In this document: piece after piece, positions 1-5,418 of the stretch
How positions within the stretch are numbered: position 1 is the stretch's first letter
Layout: the number at the start of each line of letters is the position of its first letter
Assembly (NCBI GenBank): GCA_030625695.1
Contig: DAOUQK010000225.1
Span: forward strand, 1-6,324
Reading direction: 5' to 3'
Length of the DNA stretch: 6,324 nt
Source of the DNA: Paracoccaceae bacterium
GTDB lineage: Bacteria > Pseudomonadota > Alphaproteobacteria > Rhodobacterales > Rhodobacteraceae
Position numbers and translations under genes: made by a program
Notes under the pieces: model-generated
What the model was told of the DNA's origin: nothing
The model's input: the letters and a program-made list of their open reading frames with translations, nothing else
Database searches by the model: none

Positions 1-38
1 CTTCCTGAACAATCGCATAAAATCAAACGCTTGGGCAT
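1..38 (-). CDS. N-terminus of a divergent 4Fe-4S binding protein (partial, runs off the left edge)
   Basis: On the minus strand an ATG at 38-36 opens a frame that stays open to the edge and reads MPKRLILCDCSG. A purine-rich GAGGAA (minus strand, 41-46) lies just upstream as a ribosome site, although the spacing is short. From family knowledge, 4Fe-4S proteins encoded next to this FDH accessory cluster commonly begin with a short basic stretch, an LILCDC motif and a small residue. The Cys-Asp-Cys here fits that pattern. Only 12 codons are visible, so the ferredoxin domain itself cannot be seen. The gene points away from the fdh genes, so the two units would share the intergenic region. A competing minus frame starting at 49 (MRNHAQAFDF...) is also open but resembles nothing I know. 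Confidence 0.55.
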   Translation of the reverse strand, partial: MPKRLILCDCSG

Positions 39-219
39 GGTTCCTCATTCTTTCCGGGTTTGCTGGCGTGACAGATTTGCTGATTCCCCCACTTAGTTAG
101 GACCGCTCAGGTCTCTTCGTAAAGCCCTTTCTTTGCATGACCATCACCGCCGTGGCGCGAATGATTCGTTCAAATTGGCGTCGGTATTAACCAAGCAAAA
201 ACATGGGTTTTGAATATGA

Positions 220-276
220 GGTCACATTGTCCCGCCCCGGATTTGACCATCCCCGGTTTGGGGTCGAATTGTCCCG
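220..276. repeat. Two 15-bp imperfect direct repeats, 42-bp periodicity
   Basis: GGTCACATTGTCCCG at 220-234 recurs as GGTCGAATTGTCCCG at 262-276, differing at two adjacent positions (224-225 versus 266-267). The offset is exactly 42 bases, about four helical turns. Between the copies are a CCCCGG pair (235-240, 251-256) and a GACC (245-248) complementary to the GGTC at the start of each copy. Possible explanations are paired binding sites for a regulator of the fdh operon or a remnant of an insertion-sequence end with repeated subterminal motifs. The sequence alone does not decide between them. Confidence 0.7.
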
Positions 277-372
277 GGCGACACCGGCCAGACGGTTTAT
301 TTTGCCGGTTGGTGCGATAATGTTTGCCTTGGCGCCAAATCCTTCGCAAGTTTTGTTAACGAAGATCAAAAC

Positions 373-377
373 AGGGG
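373..377 (+). promoter_or_regulatory. Ribosome binding site supporting the GTG start of the DUF3305 gene
   Basis: AGGGG lies eight bases before the GTG at 386. The alternative ATG at 203 has only AAGCAAAAAC in front of it, which is a poor ribosome site. This, together with where family similarity begins, favours 386 as the start. Confidence 0.55.
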
Positions 378-385
378 CGACAGGG

Positions 386-946
386 GTGGCCGCAGGTCCG
401 TCAGAGAAAAGCATTTCAATCCCGCTCGGGATTGTGGTCCGGCGCGCGCCGGGGCTGACCCGTTGGGCCAAATGGACCTGGAATGCGATCGCCGTTCTCC
501 CCGGTGCCGGCCCCGCCGACTGGCGCGAAATTGTCCGCGATGGCGAGGCGATTGATTATCACGCCGCCACGGTGACGCTGGAATTATTTCGCACCGATAC
601 AGAGGCGTATCTGAGTGGGTTGTCGACCCGTGAACCGGCAATCTATGTGGTAATGCGCGATGGTGCGCGCGATCACCCCGAGGTGGTTCTGGCCACGGTA
701 TCGCCTTATGACGCCCAGGATTATGCCGACAGTGGCGACGAGATGATCGACAAGGTGGCGATGCCCGAGGGTCTGATTGACTGGATCAAGACGTTCATAT
801 CGCAACACCACGAAGACGAGGTGTTTATCAAACGCAAGCGCGACAAACACCGGTTTGACGGGGCTCAGGACGGGGTGGGGGATGCGCGCATCGTTCAGGT
901 CAGCGATGTTTACCGCGCTCCGCGCAAAGTCGAGGTGGCGCAATGA
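386..946 (+). CDS. DUF3305 family protein, FDH accessory
   Basis: The protein has 186 residues and is probably cytoplasmic, with no signal peptide or membrane segment. Recognisable DUF3305 features are a short N-terminus leading into IPLGIVVRR (residues 12-20), a Trp-rich stretch RWAKWTW (26-32) followed by AVLPGAGPADW (36-46), and the YHAATVTLELFRTDTEAYL block (about 58-76). The C-terminal third is charged, with a KRKRDKHR cluster around residue 150. The family is repeatedly found in FDH operons beside DUF3306, but no reaction is established to my knowledge. I infer a role in FDH assembly or maturation. I chose GTG 386 because family similarity begins there and AGGGG sits at good spacing. 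An ATG at 203 would add 61 residues unlike the family, and ATG 320 would add 22. The stop codon overlaps the next start (ATGA), which indicates translational coupling. Confidence 0.85.
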   Translation: MAAGPSEKSISIPLGIVVRRAPGLTRWAKWTWNAIAVLPGAGPADWREIVRDGEAIDYHAATVTLELFRTDTEAYLSGLSTREPAIYVVMRDGARDHPEVVLATVSPYDAQDYADSGDEMIDKVAMPEGLIDWIKTFISQHHEDEVFIKRKRDKHRFDGAQDGVGDARIVQVSDVYRAPRKVEVAQ

Positions 947-1536
947 GTAGGCCCGAGAACGTTTGGTCACGCCGACGTGCAGCCGTTTTGGCCGAAGCCA
1001 AGGCCGATACCAAAACGGCAGAGCGAGAAGACGCTGCCATTAAGCAGGCCGAAATGGCCGAAAAAAGTGATGCCGATATCTTGATGGAACTGAACCTGAA
1101 AGACCCGGATCAGATGCAGCAGGGCGATGATTTTGCCTCGTTCATGCTGGCCGAGGTGCCTGAACGCCTGCGCAAGCGGGCGTTGCGGACGTTGTGGCGG
1201 TCCAACCCGGTGTTGGCATGTGTTGACGATCTGTTGGATTACGGCGATGATTTCAAGGCAGAATGGGACGGGGCCGATCTGATCAAGACGGTGTACCGCG
1301 TCGGCAAGGGGATGTTGCCGGACGTGGAAGAAACGCCAGAGGCTGAAGTGGCTGAAGTTGAGACTCTGGAAGACACGCCTGAACAGGTGGAATTGGCCGA
1401 GGAAACACCTGATCCTGAGATCAAAATTCACGATCAGGACGCAGTTCAGCAGGTCGCCTTGGGCCTGCCCCCCGAACCGACCCCACCCCGGTGTTACACG
1501 CATCGCTTACGCTTTGAATTTGATGAGGTTACCTGA
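943..1536 (+). CDS. DUF3306 family protein with acidic C-terminal region, FDH accessory
   Basis: The protein has 197 residues, no signal peptide and no membrane helix. Residues 1-45 are a charged, Ala/Lys/Glu-rich, probably helical segment. The conserved DUF3306 core spans about residues 50-105: LKDPDQM, GDDFASFM, VPERLRKRALR, then LWRSNPVLA and DLLDYGDDF. Residues 128-160 are strongly acidic, with several ETPE/EDTPE-like units. The tail ends in RCYTHRLRFEFDEVT. The ATG overlaps the DUF3305 stop by four bases and has GAGG at 932-935, seven bases upstream. The pairing with DUF3305 is typical of FDH loci, so the two products probably act together, but their biochemical role is unknown to me. 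The acidic stretch looks disordered and could be a protein-contact region, which is inference. Confidence 0.87.
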   Translation: MSRPENVWSRRRAAVLAEAKADTKTAEREDAAIKQAEMAEKSDADILMELNLKDPDQMQQGDDFASFMLAEVPERLRKRALRTLWRSNPVLACVDDLLDYGDDFKAEWDGADLIKTVYRVGKGMLPDVEETPEAEVAEVETLEDTPEQVELAEETPDPEIKIHDQDAVQQVALGLPPEPTPPRCYTHRLRFEFDEVT

Positions 1537-2160
1537 ATGGAGCAAGCCGTGGCAGAGACCGCAGAAACCATCGCTGAGGAAGACCGCCTTAGGGGCGATC
1601 TTTATGACTTTCTGGCCGCCCTTCTGGCGCGGCCCGCCGATCAGGCGTTGTTGACACAATCCGCCGGGTTGACCAGCGATGACAGTGATATGGGGCAGGC
1701 AATTCAGGCGCTGGCACGGGTCGCCAAACAATCCAACCCGGAAATTGTCGAACGGGAATTCAATGCCTTGTTCATTGGTGTCGGGCGGGGCGAGTTGCTG
1801 CCCTATGCCAGTTTTTACCTGACCGGTTTCCTGAACGAAAAACCGCTGGCGCAATTGCGTAAAGACATGGTGGCGCAGTCGATCACCCGCGCGCCCAACG
1901 TTTATGAACCCGAAGACAATATCGCCAGTCTGTTGGAAATCATGGGCGGCATGATTGCCGGACGTTTCGGCGACCCGGTGCCGCTGGACCGGCAAATCAC
2001 CTTTTTCAACCGTCACATCGCGCCCTGGGCCGGGCATTTCTTTGCCTACCTTGAGGGCGCGAAAAATGCGGTCTTTTACGCCGGGGTCGGCGCAATCGGC
2101 CAGATATTCATCGAGATTGAGCGCGAAGCGTTTCGTCTGAGCGCAGGTGAGCCTGCATAA
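1537..2160 (+). CDS. TorD/DmsD-family molecular chaperone for formate dehydrogenase
   Basis: This 207-residue, all-helical-looking cytoplasmic protein belongs to the TorD family. Such chaperones bind the apo-form or Tat signal of a molybdoenzyme and hold it back from export until the cofactor is inserted. Visible hallmarks are RLRGDLYDFLAALLARP (17-33), EREFNALFIGVGRGELLPY (72-90), SFYLTGFLNEKPL (92-104), the family signature region YEPEDN (123-128) and FFNRHIAPWAGHFFAYLE (156-173). The signature usually reads E-P-x-D-H; here the final position is Asn. The start directly abuts the DUF3306 stop and has GAGG at 1525-1528, eight bases upstream. The natural client is FdhA, encoded two genes downstream, whose twin-arginine signal it would guard. 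Confidence 0.92.
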   Translation: MEQAVAETAETIAEEDRLRGDLYDFLAALLARPADQALLTQSAGLTSDDSDMGQAIQALARVAKQSNPEIVEREFNALFIGVGRGELLPYASFYLTGFLNEKPLAQLRKDMVAQSITRAPNVYEPEDNIASLLEIMGGMIAGRFGDPVPLDRQITFFNRHIAPWAGHFFAYLEGAKNAVFYAGVGAIGQIFIEIEREAFRLSAGEPA

Positions 2161-2200
2161 CCCAGCCCCGGTCAGGGGCATAACCGAGAGAGGAAAGCCA
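2156..2200 (+). promoter_or_regulatory. Leader of the small Tat gene: CATAACCCAGCC motif, GC hairpin, ribosome site
   Basis: CATAACCCAGCC (2156-2167), overlapping the torD-like stop codon, is followed by a perfect 5-bp hairpin GCCCC-GGTCA-GGGGC (2165-2179). A strong purine-rich ribosome site, AGAGGAA, lies at 2189-2195, six bases or so before ATG 2201. The same 12-base motif and a similar short GC hairpin precede fdhA. The hairpin has no trailing T-run, so it is not an intrinsic terminator. It could influence translation or mRNA stability. Confidence 0.5.
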
Positions 2201-2395
2201 ATGGGCAGTAAAGATCAAGACCAACCAACCAGCCGCCGCAGCTTTTTGAAAATGGCCAGCGTTAGCGCACCGGCCAGTGTTGTGGCACTTGCCGCAACCA
2301 GCAATCCGGCCGAGGCCGCGGATGAGAACCGCAAGACAGACGGCGTGCAGGATACTGCACATACCCGCGCCTATTTCGATAGCGCACGGTTTTAG
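2201..2395 (+). CDS. Small twin-arginine signal protein of FDH operons (formate_TAT family)
   Basis: The product has 64 residues and is almost entirely a Tat signal plus a short tail. SRRSFLK at residues 11-17 is a near-ideal twin-arginine motif, followed by a weakly hydrophobic, Ala-rich stretch (about 18-30) and a possible AEA/A-type cleavage site near residues 36-38. The tail of about 25 residues ends in HTRAYFDSARF. That closing pattern (His, aromatic, Ala-Arg) is shared by the family modelled as 'formate dehydrogenase region TAT target' (TIGR02811, from memory). No Cys or cofactor motif is present. ATG 2201 is preferred over the in-frame GTG 2147 because of its strong ribosome site and because it places the RR motif near the N-terminus. 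It sits directly before fdhA and is likely exported or membrane-held with the enzyme; its function is unknown. Confidence 0.85.
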   Translation: MGSKDQDQPTSRRSFLKMASVSAPASVVALAATSNPAEAADENRKTDGVQDTAHTRAYFDSARF

Positions 2396-2510
2396 GGCAC
2401 TGTTCTAAAGACCACCTAACGACAGGCCGACGGTTGCGAGACGCCCAGAAAGCCTGAAACCATAACCCAGCCAGCGGGGAAACCCCCGTGTACTAGCCAG
2501 GGAGACCAAC
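2396..2510 (+). promoter_or_regulatory. Leader region before fdhA with repeats and a GC hairpin
   Basis: This is the longest gap inside the operon (115 bases). In order it holds weak TTTAG/CTAAA arms at the preceding stop codon (2391-2395, 2405-2409), CAGGC/GCCTG arms (2423-2427, 2452-2456) enclosing one copy of a 15-base repeat, CATAACCCAGCC (2461-2472), and a hairpin with stem CGGGG/CCCCG and loop AAAC (2475-2488, extendable by a G-T pair). The ribosome site AGGGAG (2499-2504) ends six bases before the ATG. No T-run follows either hairpin. It may serve differential expression of the catalytic subunit, by mRNA processing or an internal promoter, which is inference. Confidence 0.5.
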
Positions 2511-2548
2511 ATGCTCAGGAAAAAAACCAATGGGGTTGCGAGACGCCC
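2432..2548 (+). repeat. 15-bp exact direct repeat: one copy in the leader, one in the fdhA coding start
   Basis: GGTTGCGAGACGCCC occurs at 2432-2446 in the untranslated leader and again at 2534-2548, inside fdhA codons 8-13 (Gly-Val-Ala-Arg-Arg-Pro). The flanks do not match on either side, so it is not an obvious duplication of the fdhA start. Each copy has a small GCG-AGA-CGC mirror-like core. A chance exact 15-mer this close together is unlikely. Confidence 0.75.
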
Positions 2549-5405
2549 CCAACGGACCAGCCTCCTGTCAAACGTCGCCGAAAAATCGGTCGACAGACGT
2601 TCATTCTTACGAGGCTCCGGCCTCGCCATCGGCGGATTGGCCGCAGTAAGTGCCCTTGGTGGCACCGTTACCCGCGCTTCGGCGCAATCAGCAGTGCGCG
2701 GCGCTGTTGATCTGGTCAAAACCGTCTGCACCCATTGCGCGGTTGGCTGTACGGTCATGGCCGAAGTTGATAACGGCGTATGGATCGGTCAGGAACCGGG
2801 CTGGGACAGCCCGTTGAACCTGGGCGCGCATTGCGCCAAAGGCGCGTCCGTTCGCGCCCATGTTCAGGGCGAGCGTCGCCTGAAATACCCGATGAAGAAA
2901 GAAGGCGGAGAGTGGAAGCGTATTTCCTGGGAGCAGGCGATCAACGAGATCGGCGACCAGATGACAACGATCCGCGACGAAAGCGGGCCGGATTCGGTTT
3001 ATTGGCTGGGGTCTGCCAAGCATTCCAACGAACAGGCCTATCTGTTCCGCAAGTTTGCGGCGTACTGGGGTACCAACAACGTTGACCACCAGGCGCGGAT
3101 TTGTCACTCGACCACGGTGGCTGGTGTTGCCAACACCTGGGGTTACGGGGCGATGACCAACTCGCTCAATGACATCCACAACTCAAAATCCATGTTGATC
3201 ATCGGCGGCAACCCTGCCGAGGCGCACCCTGTTGCCCTGCTCCACCTGATGAAGGCGAAAGAGCAAAGCAACGCGCCTCTGATCGTTGCCGATCCACGGT
3301 TTACCCGCACGGCGGCCCATGCGGACGAACATGTGCGCCTGCGCCCCGGAACGGATGTGGCGTTCATCTGGGGCCTGTTGTGGCATATCTTTGAAAACGG
3401 CTGGGAGGATAAGGAATTCATCCGTACGCGTGTGTATGGCATGGATGAAATTCAGTCCGAGGTCGCCAACTGGTCGCCCGAGGAAGTTGAGCGCGTAACC
3501 GGCGTTCCCGGTAGTCAGATGGAGCGCGTCGCGCGTTCATTGGCCAACAACCGTCCCGGCACCGTGATCTGGTGCATGGGCGGCACCCAGCATACCACGG
3601 GTAACAACAACACCCGCGCCTATTGCATCCTTCAGCTGGCGCTGGGGAACATGGGCACCAGTGGCGGCGGCACCAACATCTTCCGCGGCCATGACAATGT
3701 TCAGGGTGCCACGGATGTTTGCGTCTTGTCGCATTCGCTGCCGGGTTATTACGGCTTGTCCGCAGGTGCATGGGCCCATTGGGCGCGGGTCTGGGAAGAG
3801 GATCTGGATTGGCTCAAAGGGCGGTTCGATACCATCACCGGTAAAGACGGCAAGGAACAGGCCTTGATGAACTTCAAGGGCATTCCGGTTTCCCGCTGGA
3901 TTGATGGCATCCTTGAAGACAAGGAAAACATTGATCAGCCAAACAACGTGCGCGCCATGGTTCTGTGGGGTCACGCCCCCAACAGCCAGACACGTGGCAA
4001 GGAAATGAAGGCAGCGATGGAAAAGCTGGATATGCTGGTCGTGGTTGACCCCTATCCAACGGTTTCGGCTGTCATGCATGACCGCACCGATGGGGTTTAT
4101 CTGTTACCCGCAGCAACGCAGTATGAAACGCGCGGCTCGGCCACAGCGACCAACCGTTCGGTTCAATGGCGTGATCGCGTCTCGGCTCCGATCTTTGAGA
4201 GTAAACCCGATCAGGATATCATGGCATTGTTCGCGGCCAAATTCGGCTGGGCGGACAAGTTTTTCCGCAATATTGCCATGGACGGCGAAAACCAACCAAA
4301 CGTCGAGGACATCACCCGCGAATTCAATCGCGGTATGTGGACCATCGGCTATACCGGCTGGGCACCTGAGCGGATCAAGGCGCATATGCGCAATCAGCAC
4401 ACGTTTGATCGGACAACTTTGCAGGCCATTGGCGGCGAGTTGGACGGCGAATATTACGGTCTGCCATGGCCGTGCTGGGGCACCCCGGAAATGAAGCATC
4501 CGGGAACGCCGAACTTGTACGATATGTCCAAGCCGGTGAGCAAAGGTGGCCTGACATTCCGTGCGCGCTTTGGTGTGGAACGCGAAGGCACCAACCTTCT
4601 GGCCGAAGGCGTTTACAGTGTGAATTCAGATATCCAGGACGGATACCCGGAATTCACCATGCAGATGCTGATGGACCTTGGGTGGGACGGCGAACTAACG
4701 GCAGAAGAACGTGCCGTTATCGACGGTATCGCCGGGCCGAAAACCAACTGGAAAACCGACCTTTCGGGCGGTATTCAGCGGGTGGCAATTGCCCACGAAT
4801 GCGCGCCATTTGGTAACGCCAAAGCCCGCGCCGTGGTCTGGACCTTCCCTGATCCAGTGCCGATCCACCGCGAACCGCTGTATACCAACCGTCGTGATCT
4901 GGTCGAAGACTATCCAACATATGCGGACAAGCAGGCCTATCGCTTGCCGACCATGTATGAATCGATCCAGAAGAACGATTTCTCCAAAGAGTATCCGATG
5001 ATCCTCACCTCCGGGCGACTGGTGGAATATGAGGGCGGCGGGGATGAGTCGCGGTCCAACCGGTTCCTGGCGGAACTTCAGCAGGAAATGTTCGTCGAGA
5101 TCAGCACGCGGGACGCCAACAATATGGGCGTGCGCGACGGTCAGCAGGTCTGGGTCGCCACGCCGGAAGGTGCCAAGATCAAGGTCGCGGCGATGGTCAC
5201 AGATCGTGTCGGAGAAGGCGTTGCATTCTTGCCGTTCCACTTTGGCGGGCATTTTGAGGGCAAGGATCTGAGGGATAAGTATCCCGATGGTGCCGCACCT
5301 TACGTGCTTGGTGAAGCGGCCAACACCGCCATGACCTATGGCTATGACAGCGTAACCCAGATGCAAGAGTCCAAAGTGTCTCTTTGCAACATCACTGTAG
5401 CATAA
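2511..5405 (+). CDS. fdhA: Formate dehydrogenase alpha (catalytic, molybdopterin) subunit, Tat-exported, Cys type
   Basis: FdhA oxidises formate to CO2 at a Mo/W-bis-MGD centre, here predicted on the periplasmic side. The protein has 964 residues. A Tat signal DRRSFLRGSG (28-37) is followed by a hydrophobic stretch and a likely cleavage ASA|Q after residue 58. The N-terminal 4Fe-4S motif uses Cys73, Cys76, Cys80 and Cys108. The metal ligand is Cys198 (codon TGT at 3102) followed by His199, in the motif RICHSTTVAG; selenoenzymes have Sec here. Other cofactor-domain landmarks are GGNPAEAHPV (232-240), GGTQHTTG (357-364) and FRGHDNVQGA (391-400), with Arg392 matching the conserved active-site Arg. 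The C-terminal dinucleotide-binding domain begins around PMILTSGR (829-836). No frameshift or missing key residue is seen. AGGGAG at 2499-2504 supports the start. The alternative name in FDH-N systems is fdnG. Confidence 0.97.
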   Translation: MLRKKTNGVARRPQRTSLLSNVAEKSVDRRSFLRGSGLAIGGLAAVSALGGTVTRASAQSAVRGAVDLVKTVCTHCAVGCTVMAEVDNGVWIGQEPGWDSPLNLGAHCAKGASVRAHVQGERRLKYPMKKEGGEWKRISWEQAINEIGDQMTTIRDESGPDSVYWLGSAKHSNEQAYLFRKFAAYWGTNNVDHQARICHSTTVAGVANTWGYGAMTNSLNDIHNSKSMLIIGGNPAEAHPVALLHLMKAKEQSNAPLIVADPRFTRTAAHADEHVRLRPGTDVAFIWGLLWHIFENGWEDKEFIRTRVYGMDEIQSEVANWSPEEVERVTGVPGSQMERVARSLANNRPGTVIWCMGGTQHTTGNNNTRAYCILQLALGNMGTSGGGTNIFRGHDNVQGATDVCVLSHSLPGYYGLSAGAWAHWARVWEEDLDWLKGRFDTITGKDGKEQALMNFKGIPVSRWIDGILEDKENIDQPNNVRAMVLWGHAPNSQTRGKEMKAAMEKLDMLVVVDPYPTVSAVMHDRTDGVYLLPAATQYETRGSATATNRSVQWRDRVSAPIFESKPDQDIMALFAAKFGWADKFFRNIAMDGENQPNVEDITREFNRGMWTIGYTGWAPERIKAHMRNQHTFDRTTLQAIGGELDGEYYGLPWPCWGTPEMKHPGTPNLYDMSKPVSKGGLTFRARFGVEREGTNLLAEGVYSVNSDIQDGYPEFTMQMLMDLGWDGELTAEERAVIDGIAGPKTNWKTDLSGGIQRVAIAHECAPFGNAKARAVVWTFPDPVPIHREPLYTNRRDLVEDYPTYADKQAYRLPTMYESIQKNDFSKEYPMILTSGRLVEYEGGGDESRSNRFLAELQQEMFVEISTRDANNMGVRDGQQVWVATPEGAKIKVAAMVTDRVGEGVAFLPFHFGGHFEGKDLRDKYPDGAAPYVLGEAANTAMTYGYDSVTQMQESKVSLCNITVA

Positions 5406-5410
5406 GGAGG
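5404..5410 (+). promoter_or_regulatory. Strong ribosome binding site of fdhB, overlapping the fdhA stop
   Basis: AAGGAGG, a near-complete match to the anti-Shine-Dalgarno sequence, starts within the fdhA TAA stop and lies eight bases before the fdhB ATG. It is the strongest ribosome site in the window. The overlap suggests coupled translation of the two subunits that form the core enzyme. Confidence 0.85.
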
Positions 5411-5418
5411 ATTGAGAA

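Larger units (their letters stand above)
39..385. other. Divergent intergenic region with repeats and palindromes, no convincing gene
   Basis: This stretch of 347 bases separates the divergent 4Fe-4S gene from the DUF3305 gene and should hold promoters for both. I find no clear sigma-70 or sigma-54 promoter and no good FNR or ModE box. Seen directly are an odd-centred palindrome CGAATGATTCG (158-168), a direct repeat pair (220-234 and 262-276), inverted ACCGGC/GCCGGT arms (283-288 and 304-309), and a 10-bp perfect palindrome TTGGCGCCAA (329-338). A GATAAT at 316-321 resembles a -10 box but has no recognisable -35 at a normal distance. An open frame from ATG 203 crosses part of this region into DUF3305, but its residues before 386 do not look like that family. 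Confidence 0.6.

Noticed and set aside
64..81. Sigma-54-like TGGC...TTGC elements
   Set aside because: The GG and GC dinucleotides are 12 bases apart instead of the required 10, so the sites would not be in register.
2..100. Forward frame open from the left edge, ending at TAG 98-100, with a membrane-like peptide (AWAWFLIL)
   Set aside because: The same bases encode, on the other strand, a start with ribosome site and the familiar LILCDC motif, which is the better explanation.
161..173. FNR-like ATGA-TTCGT-TCAA
   Set aside because: Spacing between half-sites is one base short of the TTGAT-N4-ATCAA consensus and one half-site is imperfect.
187..471. 94-codon open frame on the minus strand overlapping the DUF3305 start
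   Set aside because: It overlaps the probable DUF3305 gene antisense, has no recognisable domain and no convincing ribosome site. Its protein-like look alone is not enough, although it may be tied to the repeat region if that is a mobile-element scar.
2147..2200. Upstream GTG 2147 as start of the small Tat protein
   Set aside because: It would put 18 extra residues before the Tat signal, overlap the chaperone gene and ignore the strong ribosome site before ATG 2201.
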